The translations under genes and the position numbers were made by a program. Shown piece after piece: positions 26,597 to 34,722 of a stretch of 64,000 bases of DNA. The notes beneath the pieces are model-generated. The model searched no databases. It saw nothing but the letters and a program-made list of their open reading frames with translations, and had not been told where the DNA came from. The stretch covers positions 186,001 to 250,000 of the forward strand of contig NZ_JXSQ01000003.1 of NCBI RefSeq assembly GCF_000834055.1. The letters run 5' to 3'. The DNA comes from Leucobacter komagatae (lineage in GTDB: Bacteria > Actinomycetota > Actinomycetes > Actinomycetales > Microbacteriaceae). How positions within the stretch are numbered: the first letter of the stretch is position 1; the number at the start of each line of letters is the position of its first letter.

Positions 26597-27573
26597 CCGC
26601 GGTTCTCTCGGCCCCGTGCCAGCCCCGAAACGGGCAGGCACGGGGCCGTTTGCGTGTCCGCACCGGGTCCGGGCTCCCCGGTGATCGCCGCGTCCCAGGC
26701 CGCGATGAGGTCGGCCGTCTCAGCCGGGGCCTCGTAGGGGAGCAGGTGGCCGTAGTCGGAGAACACGTGAACCGCGGCGTCGCGCATTCCGCTCGCCGCT
26801 GGCGCGAACGCCCGCGCGGGGCTCAGCGGGTCGCGGCCTGCCCCAACGAGCAGCGTCGGCCCCCTGAGCCCGCCCGCGAAGTGCGCAACCGTCGAGGTCG
26901 TCGACGCGCGGTACGTGTCGAACACCACTTCGCGCGACGCGAAAGCCGAGGCCTGTCGGCGGTGCTCCAGCCTGATTACCCGCCTCATGCCCCGGTCGGG
27001 ACTCGACGTCATGAACATGCCGCTGATCTCCGCAATCGTTCGGCTGCCGAGCAGCGCGAGCCCGAGCGGGGCGGGCAAGCGCCGTGCGAGCGCGTAGTAG
27101 CCACGTGCGAGCGCGGTCGCCGCCCACTTTGGGCCGGAGAGCGGTGGCGTGAGGATCGGGTTGAGCAGCACCGTCCCCCGCGCTGTGGCCCCACCAGCAA
27201 TCGCTGCGGCGACGATCACGGTGCCGTAGGAATGCCCGAGCAGGGTCGGGGCTCGATCGCACCGGTCGACGAGCTCGCTCAGCCACGCAGCGTAGCCAGC
27301 GGTGTCGTGCGGAGATCCGAGCGCGGCGGATGCGCCCGAGCCAGGGAGATCTGGTGCGAGCACCCGGTACCCGAGAGAGGCGAGCGCCTGCGCGAGCGGC
27401 TCGAGGCCCGCGTGGGTGCCGCGGAAGCCGTGGACGGCGATGATCACTTGCCCCGTTCGCGGGCCGTACTCGAAGACGGCCGTCGCACTGCCAGCGGCGA
27501 GCACCGTCAGCCGTCTGGGGGTTCCGGCAGCCGCGGCCGTTCCGCCCCCGCGAGCCACCCCATCATGCGGCAC
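26593..27573 (-). CDS. Alpha/beta hydrolase
   Basis: 326 residues, GTG start overlapping the end of the upstream glycosyltransferase gene by 11 bases. Family features: oxyanion motif VHGFRGTHAG, nucleophile elbow GHSYG, probable acid Asp in AGRDPLSPARAF, and His in SDYGHLLPYEAP. Substrate unknown. Its final codons also form the terminator hairpin shared with the convergent 65-residue gene. Last gene of a minus-strand cluster of overlapping genes. Confidence 0.85.
   Translation of the reverse strand: MPHDGVARGGGTAAAAGTPRRLTVLAAGSATAVFEYGPRTGQVIIAVHGFRGTHAGLEPLAQALASLGYRVLAPDLPGSGASAALGSPHDTAGYAAWLSELVDRCDRAPTLLGHSYGTVIVAAAIAGGATARGTVLLNPILTPPLSGPKWAATALARGYYALARRLPAPLGLALLGSRTIAEISGMFMTSSPDRGMRRVIRLEHRRQASAFASREVVFDTYRASTTSTVAHFAGGLRGPTLLVGAGRDPLSPARAFAPAASGMRDAAVHVFSDYGHLLPYEAPAETADLIAAWDAAITGEPGPGADTQTAPCLPVSGLARGRENRG
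26609..26650. terminator. Bidirectional terminator embedded in coding sequence
   Basis: CGGCCCCGTGCC (26609-26620) pairs with GGCACGGGGCCG (26637-26648). A CCCG-AAA-CGGG type inner stem lies between, and TTTG follows on the plus strand. It ends the small gene at 26399-26596, and on the minus strand it lies within the last 19 codons of the hydrolase. Confidence 0.75.
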
Positions 27574-28771
27574 GGCGCCTCACCGCCATCGACGCAGAGC
27601 CCGCGGCGTGACGCCCCCTGGCGAGCGCGTACAGCTCCTCTGCGCGCTCGGTGAGCACGCTCTGCAAAAAGGCATCGTTTGCTGGCTGCGGTTCACGCTG
27701 CGCGGTGAGCTCGCGCACACCCGTCGCGAGCGTCTCCGCGAATGCCGTCACGGACGGATCCGCAGCCGTGTACCGCAGGCGCGGCGGTAGCTCCCGGCTC
27801 ACCGCACTGTCGCGGAGGATCACGGGGGTGCCGAGGCTCACCGCCTCATACGCGGTGAGCCCCTGCGTCTCATACCCGCGCGAGCTCAGCACGACGGCGT
27901 CGGCCTGCCTGATAGCGTGCAGCACCTCCAAGTGCCCAACGGGGCCGTGAAACGTGAATTGGTCGCCCACCCCGAGCGCGGTTGTGAGTCGCTTGCTGCG
28001 CGCCAGGTCGCTCCCGGTACCGTAGACGTCGACGTCGACGTCGAGCCTCGCCCGCGCAAGCGCCTCAACGAACGTGCCGAGGTGTTTCTCCGGGCTCACC
28101 CGGCCCGGCCACACGAGCCTCGGACGCTCGCGCGGCCACCGCGGCGTCGCCCGCACGGCGGCCAGCGCGTCGTCGTCGACGCCCGTCGGCAGCACGAAAA
28201 ACTCACCGGGCACACCGGAGCGCGCAAGCCGGTCAGCGAAGTGTGCGCTCGGTGCGATCAGCAGGTCGGCGCGCTCCACAAACGCTCGCGTGTATGCGGC
28301 GAGCGTGCGCACCTGGCCACAGTGCAGATACCGCTGCTGCGCCGCGAAGAGCAGCCGGGTTGCGGTGCGCGGAAACGGGAGGATCGCCGGGAGCCCAACC
28401 TCAATGTTCGTGTGCATCGTGTGCGCGACGGGGAGGCCGTGTCGCGCGGCGAAGCGGTACCCGTTCCATGCGCCCCACACGTCGGCCTGGATGTGCACGA
28501 TGTCGACGGGCGGCTTCGACGCGAACGCTGCGTCAATGATTCTGTCGAAGCGCTCACCCGCGAGACAGAACGCGTGCTCACCGAACTGCGTCGACGGCAG
28601 CAGCACATCGCCGTCCCTGGCGTATTCGGGGGTCGGCACGCGCCGAGAGCCGGGGGCGCACACCGTGACCGTGTGCCCGCGATGCTCGAGGTGTGAGCGT
28701 TGGGTGCCGAGCGACACCTGCAACCCGCCGAGCGTGCCAGGGTGTTGATCGCTGAAGAATGCGACGTGCAT
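27563..28771 (-). CDS. Glycosyltransferase family 4 protein
   Basis: 402 residues. The ATG at 28771 is fixed by AGGAGG four bases upstream. The N-terminal Rossmann half begins MHVAFFSDQHPGTLGGLQVS with the GG loop typical of GT-B retaining enzymes. The C-terminal half contains GRVSPEKHLGTFVEALA and the EX7E region SRGYETQGLTAYEAVSLGTP that binds the nucleotide-sugar donor. It probably glycosylates a lipid or cell-wall acceptor on the cytoplasmic face of the membrane. It lies between the DMT-transporter gene (7-base gap) and the hydrolase gene (overlap). Confidence 0.9.
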   Translation of the reverse strand: MHVAFFSDQHPGTLGGLQVSLGTQRSHLEHRGHTVTVCAPGSRRVPTPEYARDGDVLLPSTQFGEHAFCLAGERFDRIIDAAFASKPPVDIVHIQADVWGAWNGYRFAARHGLPVAHTMHTNIEVGLPAILPFPRTATRLLFAAQQRYLHCGQVRTLAAYTRAFVERADLLIAPSAHFADRLARSGVPGEFFVLPTGVDDDALAAVRATPRWPRERPRLVWPGRVSPEKHLGTFVEALARARLDVDVDVYGTGSDLARSKRLTTALGVGDQFTFHGPVGHLEVLHAIRQADAVVLSSRGYETQGLTAYEAVSLGTPVILRDSAVSRELPPRLRYTAADPSVTAFAETLATGVRELTAQREPQPANDAFLQSVLTERAEELYALARGRHAAGSASMAVRRRAA

Positions 28772-28778
28772 GATCCTC

Positions 28779-29738
28779 CTAGAGATGAGCGGTGCTGTCG
28801 GTGGTCGAGTGGGGTGGCCGTGGTTCGCGTTGCCCGGCGCTCGCCGCAGGCGGCACGGCAGGAGGCTGCGCCGCCCGGCGGATCTTCGTGAGCGCGAGCA
28901 CCCCAGAGCAGGCGAACGCCCCGAAGGCCGCCAGCCCGGCGGTGAGCCAAGGGGTGAGGTCGACCTCGCCGAGCACGCTGATACCGATGACGGCCGCGGT
29001 GAGGGGATCCACAATCGTGATCGCGGCGACCACCACGGGCGCCGCGAAGCGGTGGTGCGAGCGCTGCAACAGCACGTTCGCGATGATGCCGCCCGCGGCG
29101 ACCGTCGCGAGCGCGAGAAACGGGCCTGACCCTGCCGCGAGCGCCGAAACGCCGTCTTGGAGTACGAGGGCGACGAGCACCTTGAACACCGTCGTGATGC
29201 TCCCGAAGACGAGTGGGGCGGTGATGAGGCCGAGCCCCAATGCCCAGCGCGGCGCCTGAGTAGCGCGCCTGCTCGCGCCAGCCGCGACGGCGAACAATCC
29301 GAGCGTCGCCAGGGCGGCGAGGATCGCGGTCACCGCGCTGAGATCCGCGACCGGATCGCCGCCGGGATCGTCGGCGACGGCGCCTCCGACGAGCACCACA
29401 AAGCCGACGATCCCGATCGCGCACAGCCCAGCCGCCCCCGCACCGGCAAGCCCGACCCTGGCCCGGCCCGACACGTGGGCGAACGCGACGGAGATCGCGA
29501 GCGCGACGATGCTCACCGACTGCACGACGGTCACGGGCGCGAGCGCGAGGGCAAGAAAGTTGCTGGAGACGGCGGTGCCGAGCAGGAGGAGCCCGATCCA
29601 CCACCGCGGCGAGCGCGCAAACACCCGCCAGCGGCCGCCGGCCTCGAAGACCGCCCGCGACTGCATCTCCGATCCGCCGGCGAGCAGCAGCGCGCCGCCG
29701 AGCGCAACCGCGAGGCCGAAGACAAACCCCTGTGTCAC
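28779..29738 (-). CDS. DMT (EamA-like) family transporter
   Basis: 319 residues with about ten hydrophobic helices. The GTG start overlaps the preceding stop (GTGA). The two-fold repeat typical of DMT carriers is visible, with glycine-rich helices such as GLAVALGGALLLAGGSEMQ and the later VVVAAITIVDPLTAAVIGISVLGE, the latter being the classic EamA end motif. A polar C-terminal tail follows. The substrate is unknown. The context next to a glycosyltransferase suggests export of a lipid-linked or small metabolite. Confidence 0.8.
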   Translation of the reverse strand: MTQGFVFGLAVALGGALLLAGGSEMQSRAVFEAGGRWRVFARSPRWWIGLLLLGTAVSSNFLALALAPVTVVQSVSIVALAISVAFAHVSGRARVGLAGAGAAGLCAIGIVGFVVLVGGAVADDPGGDPVADLSAVTAILAALATLGLFAVAAGASRRATQAPRWALGLGLITAPLVFGSITTVFKVLVALVLQDGVSALAAGSGPFLALATVAAGGIIANVLLQRSHHRFAAPVVVAAITIVDPLTAAVIGISVLGEVDLTPWLTAGLAAFGAFACSGVLALTKIRRAAQPPAVPPAASAGQREPRPPHSTTDSTAHL

Positions 29739-31093
29739 CGCGATCCACCGCCGTCTCGCGCAAGCTCCTGGCGCAGCACGGGCGCCGTCGCCGCGACGCA
29801 GACGGCGACCAGCGCCAGCCCGCACAGAAGCACCGCGGCCACGGTGAGCGTGAAGAGTGGCGAGGTGACCGCCCCGGCGAATATCACCGGCGCGGTGAGC
29901 GCCGCCGTCGCAGCGAGCGCGATCGTCACCGCCGCCACCGCTGGCAGCGTGGCGCTGCGCAGACGGGAACGCTGCATCGTCGGAAGCTGCATCCCGATGC
30001 GGTGCAGCGCGATGAACAGCTCGCGGCGTTCGATGATGCTTGCCACCTGCGCCATCGCGAGCTGGCACGTCGCGACGAGAAATGCGACAGCCGCAAGCAC
30101 AACGAGGAGCGACCTCGCGTCGCGCAGCAGGAACAGCTGCTCTTGTGTGAGGAGCGCGCCGCTCTCAGAACGCTGGATCGCGTCAAGGTACCCGAGCAAG
30201 CTACCGACGGGGACGACGATGAACGTCGCGAGCGCGATCACTGAGACGCCGCGCCAGGCTGCGCGCGGAGCATCCGCTACGGTGCGAAAGGCGATGAGCT
30301 TCGCTGGATCGGCCGCGCGCGCGGCCCGCCGCCTGGCGAACCACAACAGCACGAAGGGGCCGAGCGCGCTCAGCGCCGCCATGCTCGCCAGCAGCGCCAG
30401 GCTCAGCGCCGCAACCGCCGCCGGCAGCCCCCAGCCCGGTGACACCGCGCGGGTGACCGCAACGGCGGCGCCGACGGCCCCGACCGTGAGGAACACCCGC
30501 GCCCAACTCATCCGCGGAGCATCCGTCCGCGCGCTCACACCGAGCGGGGAGAGGATCACCTTGCGGAGGCCAAGCAGGCCGCTGAGCGCCGCGACGCCGA
30601 TGAGCGCAAGCGGGATCACGAGGGTGAGCCACCAGGGAAGCGCGAGATCTGCGGGGCCCAAACGGCTGCCGTGAACGGGAAAGAACTGCAGCGCGAAGGG
30701 CAACAGCGACCCGAGCGCCGTGCCGACAGCGACACCGATCGCGGCGACGGCCGTCGACTCCGCGACGGCGAGCCGCCGCACGCGGGGAGCCGACACCCCA
30801 AGCAGCCGGAGTGTCGCGAGCCGCTCCTCCCTGCTCCTCGCCGACAACCGCGCTGCGGCCGAACTGAGTGCGGTGAGCGGTAGCGCGAGCAGTACCGCGA
30901 GCGCAAGCGCGAGCACACGGTACGCGGGCTCCGCTGCTGGGACACGCCAGAACGTGAGCGCGACGATCGCAACGGCGAAACTCAGGAGCGTCGCGACGGC
31001 CGCCGCGACGACCTGCATCGCGAACACCGCAGTCGAGCCGCCCCGCGGGCGCACGAGCAGCCACGTCGCCGAAGGATACCGGTCGCCCCTCAC
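29735..31093 (-). CDS. FtsX-like ABC transporter permease
   Basis: 452 residues from the GTG at 31093, which overlaps the ATPase stop by GTGA; the frame is open for 16 codons upstream but inside the ATPase gene. There are two groups of four helices, each with a charged cytoplasmic loop: SARSREERLATLRLLGVSAPRVRRLAV near the N-terminus and ASIIERRELFIALHRIGMQL near the C-terminus. Those loops are the FtsX/MacB hallmark (the R-R-L-LG motif). It forms an exporter or sensor complex with the ATPase just upstream. Confidence 0.85.
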   Translation of the reverse strand: MRGDRYPSATWLLVRPRGGSTAVFAMQVVAAAVATLLSFAVAIVALTFWRVPAAEPAYRVLALALAVLLALPLTALSSAAARLSARSREERLATLRLLGVSAPRVRRLAVAESTAVAAIGVAVGTALGSLLPFALQFFPVHGSRLGPADLALPWWLTLVIPLALIGVAALSGLLGLRKVILSPLGVSARTDAPRMSWARVFLTVGAVGAAVAVTRAVSPGWGLPAAVAALSLALLASMAALSALGPFVLLWFARRRAARAADPAKLIAFRTVADAPRAAWRGVSVIALATFIVVPVGSLLGYLDAIQRSESGALLTQEQLFLLRDARSLLVVLAAVAFLVATCQLAMAQVASIIERRELFIALHRIGMQLPTMQRSRLRSATLPAVAAVTIALAATAALTAPVIFAGAVTSPLFTLTVAAVLLCGLALVAVCVAATAPVLRQELARDGGGSR

Positions 31094-31866
31094 AGCGTGC
31101 TCGCGATCCGGCCGTCCACCAGGCGAAGCGTGCGATCGCACCTCGCGGCAACCCGGTCGTCGTGGGTGACGATGATGAGCCCGGATTCCGGTCGCGCTGC
31201 CCCCGCGATGAGCGCATCAAGCACGGCCGAAGCGGTGTCTGAATCGAGTGCGCCAGTCGGCTCATCAGCAAAGACCAGTGTCGGCTCCGTCGCGAGCGCG
31301 CGGGCGATCGCGACGCGCTGCGCCTCACCGCCGGAGAGCTCGCCAACTCTGCGGGCGCCAGAGCCCAGCAGCCCGAGCGCGCTGAGGCCCGCATCAGCAG
31401 CCCGAAACGCCGCTGCCCGATCGTGGCCGAGCAGCAGCAGCGGCAGCGCGACGTTCTCGCCGGCGCTGAGCTCGGGGATGAGCATGCTCTGCTGAAACAC
31501 GAAACCGAAGCGGGCAAGGCGCAGCGCTGAACGCGCTGCATCGCCGAGCTGCCCCAGATCGCTCGTCGCCTCGCCAGCGCGGCCCCTGAGCAGCACGCTG
31601 CCGGAATCGGGGGCGGAAATGCCTGCGAGCGTGTGCAGCAGAGTCGACTTCCCCGACCCGCTCGGCCCCATGATCGCAAGCGATTCGCCAGGGGTGAGGT
31701 CGACGCTCACATCGATGAGGGCGCGGCGCTCGCCGAAGGCCTTGCAGAGGTTCGTCGCGCGCAGCAGCCACTTCGGGGGAGCGGCGGCGGAATCGTTGCC
31801 TGCGCTGCCTGGGCTGCCTGCGCTGTCTGGGCTGTTGGCCGCAGAGGGGGTGGTGAGAGTTGGCAT
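31090..31866 (-). CDS. ABC transporter ATPase, LolD/MacB type
   Basis: 258 residues. A low-complexity Ser/Ala/Gly N-terminus precedes the ATPase domain. Walker A is GPSGSGKST, the Q-loop region is FVFQQSMLIPELSAGENV, the signature is LSGGEAQRVAIARAL, Walker B is LVFADEPTGALD, and the H-loop is VTHD. The LIPELSAGENV and DEPTGALD forms place it in the LolD/MacB/BceA group that partners FtsX-like permeases. First gene of the minus-strand cluster and divergent from a two-component system. Confidence 0.9.
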   Translation of the reverse strand: MPTLTTPSAANSPDSAGSPGSAGNDSAAAPPKWLLRATNLCKAFGERRALIDVSVDLTPGESLAIMGPSGSGKSTLLHTLAGISAPDSGSVLLRGRAGEATSDLGQLGDAARSALRLARFGFVFQQSMLIPELSAGENVALPLLLLGHDRAAAFRAADAGLSALGLLGSGARRVGELSGGEAQRVAIARALATEPTLVFADEPTGALDSDTASAVLDALIAGAARPESGLIIVTHDDRVAARCDRTLRLVDGRIASTL

Positions 31867-31907
31867 GGTTCCACGCTAGATTTTGCCGAGGTGGCGCGGC
31901 ACCACCC

Positions 31908-31923
31908 ACGGTTTGAAAACCGT
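31908..31923. promoter_or_regulatory. Candidate operator between ABC cluster and two-component genes
   Basis: ACGGTTTGAAAACCGT has perfect 7-base arms around a two-base centre. It lies in the 203-base divergent intergenic region, a natural place for the adjacent LuxR-type response regulator to bind. Confidence 0.35.
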
Positions 31924-32069
31924 TGGGCGAGCGGGCGGCCCCGCGCCGCAACCATTTCCAACCCAGGGTGGTAGTCGAATGCGCGACAACCGCCTATCGT
32001 CGTAGGAAAGAACGTTCCGCACCGGGTGCCTAGCGCGGCGTCGGCGAAAGGAAGAGGCGGAAGAGCCAA

Positions 32070-33287
32070 GTGAGCTACAACACCGCGCACGCTGAACCAC
32101 TCGTGCGACGATCGCGGATCCACGGGTGGTTTGCCGCGCGCCCGAGGGTGCTCGACGTTGCGGTGATCCTCATGAGCACCGTCCCGCAGAGCATCGGCGT
32201 CGTGCTGCAGCAGGAGGCGAACGGGTGGATCGCCGGTCTCTGCCTCGTCGCGGTAGCGATTGCGCTCTGGTGGCGCAGATCGCATCCCCTCGCGGTGTTC
32301 CTCGTTCTCAGCTGCCTTGTCGCGATCAACCCGTTGTATTTCGGGACTCTGACCTCGGGCGCCCCGGAACTCTGGTTCGCCGCATACGCGCTCGCGGTGC
32401 ACACGCCACTGCGCGTCACTATCCTCGGGTTCCTTGGCGGCATACTCATCGTCTCCCTGCTCGGGGGAAGCGTGACCGCACTGATGGGCGCTCGCCCGCC
32501 TTCGATGGCGGGACTCGACCTTTTCGGCTTCGTTGCGCTCGCGATGGGGGTTGCGGTGCGCGCGAGCAACTCGCGGCGAGACGCGCTCGAGGAGCTCGCG
32601 GCACTGAGAGAGGAACGCGCGGTCGCCGCCGAGCGGGCGCGGATCACCGCCGAAATGCACGACGTTGTCGCGCACTCGGCGACCGTGATGATCGCCCTCG
32701 CAGGGGGAGCACGTGCAGGCTGGGAGAAGCACCCGGAGCGCGCTCGGGAAGCGCTCGAACAGTTGGGCACGGTCGCGGCGCAGGCGCTCGAGGACATGCA
32801 ACGAACGCTGCGGCTGATGCGGGAGGGTGACGAGAAGCTCGACGCGGATCTCGCGCACTCAGGCCACAACATTCCGCCGCTCGACGAACTTGTCGGAGGG
32901 TTCAGGGCCGCGGGCATGCCGGTCACCCTCAACGCCCCAGCGGTGCTTCCGGAAGACCAGGCGCTCCGCACCACGCTCTATCGCATTGTGCAGGAGTCGC
33001 TTACGAACGCGCTACGACACGCGTCTGGCGCGACGCACGTCGAGGTGAACGTCGACTGGCAGGGCGACGCGCTCACGGTCACCGTGACGGACGACGGCGG
33101 GCCGCACCCGGCCCGCGCAGGCGAGCCCGCGTCGACTGGCTTCGGGCTCCTCGCGATGCGTGAGCGCACGGCGGCGTTCGGCGGCGTCCTCGAAGCCGGG
33201 CCGCTGCGCGCGAGGAGCTGGGCGCCCCCGAGGCGGCTGGCGCACGCGTGCGACGCTGCCGCTCGCCCCAACGGGAGGTCAGGATGA
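32070..33287 (+). CDS. Sensor histidine kinase, NarL-partner (HisKA_3) type
   Basis: 405 residues, GTG start preceded by GGAAGAG. The N-terminal membrane region has about five helices (for example VLDVAVILMSTVPQSIGVVL). A short coiled linker and the dimerisation helix RITAEMHDVVAHS follow, with the phosphoacceptor His197. The ATPase part has N-box ESLTNALRHA and G-box GFGLLAMRERTAAFGG. The last 28 residues (after GPLR) do not look like the family: the +1 frame instead encodes GGWRTRATLPLAPTGGQDE, the expected ending. A one-base frameshift is therefore likely at about 33205-33225. The stop overlaps the regulator start (ATGA). Confidence 0.88.
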   Translation: MSYNTAHAEPLVRRSRIHGWFAARPRVLDVAVILMSTVPQSIGVVLQQEANGWIAGLCLVAVAIALWWRRSHPLAVFLVLSCLVAINPLYFGTLTSGAPELWFAAYALAVHTPLRVTILGFLGGILIVSLLGGSVTALMGARPPSMAGLDLFGFVALAMGVAVRASNSRRDALEELAALREERAVAAERARITAEMHDVVAHSATVMIALAGGARAGWEKHPERAREALEQLGTVAAQALEDMQRTLRLMREGDEKLDADLAHSGHNIPPLDELVGGFRAAGMPVTLNAPAVLPEDQALRTTLYRIVQESLTNALRHASGATHVEVNVDWQGDALTVTVTDDGGPHPARAGEPASTGFGLLAMRERTAAFGGVLEAGPLRARSWAPPRRLAHACDAAARPNGRSG

Positions 33288-34135
33288 ATGACACGGTTCG
33301 CGCGAACAAGGTTCGGGTGGTGGTCGCAGACGACCAGCGCTACGAGCGGACAGGGATCTCGCTGATCCTCGACTCTGATGACGGCATTGAGGTCGTCGGC
33401 GAGGCCGCTAGCGGCGAGGAGGCGGTCGCGGTCGTCGCTCAGCAGGTTCCAGACGTTGTACTCATGGACGTGCGGATGCCAGGCATGGGCGGGATCGCGG
33501 CGACGGCGATCATCACCGAACGGCACCCCGAAACGCGAGTCATCGTCTTCACCACCTTCGACCTCGACGACTACGCCTTCGGCGGGCTGCGCGCGGGGGC
33601 GAGCGCGTTTCTGCTGAAAAGCGCGACCCCGGAGGCCCTCGTCGAGGCCGTGCGAACGGTCGCGGCTGGCGCGGCCGTCGTCGAGCCCCGAGTGACCTCC
33701 CGGCTCATCGAGCACTACCTGCGCTCCGGGGACAGCCCGGCTACGGGCATGCCTCAGGGAAAAGTCGGGGCCTGGGCTGGCGGCGGTGCCGGTGACTCGC
33801 CGGCGGATGGGGGTCGCGCCGCGAAGCGCGCCGGGGCAGCGGGGCTGGACGGCGCGGGCGCTGCCGCCGAGGCGAGACTTTCCGTGCTCAGCCAGCGGGA
33901 GCGCGTCGTCTTCGCGGGGATGGTGCGGGGGCTCACGAACGCGGAGATTGCGGCTGAGCTTCACCTCGCACAGTCCACGGTGAAGTCATACATCAACTCC
34001 ATCTTTGCGAAGCTCGGCCTCCGCGACCGCGTGCACGCGGTGATCCTCGGCTACGAGCTCGGGCAGCCACGAGGCCGGTCTGCGAGCGCGATCACGGCGC
34101 AGCACGACACGCAAAGACGCGCGGGCCCGCAGTAA
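33284..34135 (+). CDS. Response regulator, NarL/LuxR family
   Basis: 283 residues. The receiver domain has the acidic pair in VVADDQRYERT, phosphorylation site Asp62 (VLMDVRMPG), the conserved Thr in VFTTFD, and Lys in LLKSATPEALV. The C-terminal LuxR helix-turn-helix reads LSQRERVVFAGMVRGLTNAE, then LHLAQSTVKSYINSIFAKL. Between them is an unusually long Gly/Ala-rich linker (about residues 155-200). It is coupled to the kinase gene and probably controls the divergent ABC/FtsX cluster. Confidence 0.93.
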   Translation: MNDTVRANKVRVVVADDQRYERTGISLILDSDDGIEVVGEAASGEEAVAVVAQQVPDVVLMDVRMPGMGGIAATAIITERHPETRVIVFTTFDLDDYAFGGLRAGASAFLLKSATPEALVEAVRTVAAGAAVVEPRVTSRLIEHYLRSGDSPATGMPQGKVGAWAGGGAGDSPADGGRAAKRAGAAGLDGAGAAAEARLSVLSQRERVVFAGMVRGLTNAEIAAELHLAQSTVKSYINSIFAKLGLRDRVHAVILGYELGQPRGRSASAITAQHDTQRRAGPQ

Positions 34136-34259
34136 CTCTGAAATCTGCAGAAGAAAGGTGCCTAGGCTTCGCTGGCGTCCTTGGAAGTGCAGATCTCCGA
34201 GTTATCGCCGCGATTCCAGCCGCGAGCCAGCGCGAGAGCAAGCGCGAGCCCCGGCCCGC

Positions 34260-34646
34260 CTAGCTTGCCGGCTGCCCGAACGTCGAGGGATCCACTGGGC
34301 GCTGCGCGCGTGGCAGCGTCTCGACGACGAGCAGGTATGACTCGGTCACGAGGTCGCGCACGAGCGCCTCTTCGAGCGTTCCGCCCGTCGTCAAGCTAAT
34401 CCAGTGCCGCTTGTTCATGTGGTATCCGGGGGAGACGTCGTCGAACGCTTCGCGGAGCGTATTCGCGTCGGCCGGGCGCGCCTTGAGCGTCACGTACGGC
34501 CCGCCAGGGGCGTTGGAAAACAGGAGGAACATCTTGCCGCGCACCTTGTACACGGTGTGGTCGGGGCCGAACGGCTGCTCGGCACCGGCCCCAGGGAGTT
34601 CTTCGGCGCGTTCGGCTGCCCACTCCCGTAGCGTGCGGGTCGACAT
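34260..34646 (-). CDS. MmcQ/YjbR family protein
   Basis: 128 residues, ATG start with GGAGGGAGC upstream. The sequence follows the YjbR/CyaY-like fold: EQPFGPDHTVYKVRGKMFLL, VTLKARPADANTLREAF, then PGYHMNKRHWISL. Family members are small, possibly DNA-binding proteins of unclear role. It stands alone between the response regulator and transport system D; the 124 bases before its end hold no convincing gene. Confidence 0.85.
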   Translation of the reverse strand: MSTRTLREWAAERAEELPGAGAEQPFGPDHTVYKVRGKMFLLFSNAPGGPYVTLKARPADANTLREAFDDVSPGYHMNKRHWISLTTGGTLEEALVRDLVTESYLLVVETLPRAQRPVDPSTFGQPAS

Positions 34647-34722
34647 GTGCTGCTCCCTCCTGCCTGCGTGACGGTCGCACCGGCGTTCCGAGCATAGTGC
34701 ACCGGTGCTTGGGCGGTGACGG

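Noticed and set aside
28258-30674. Several long frames on both strands over the glycosyltransferase, DMT and FtsX genes
   Set aside because: Very high GC keeps all frames open here. Only the frames with family motifs and coupled starts were accepted.
34158-34340. 60-codon Arg-rich frame after the response regulator
   Set aside because: Random-looking composition; it overlaps the YjbR-like gene on the other strand.
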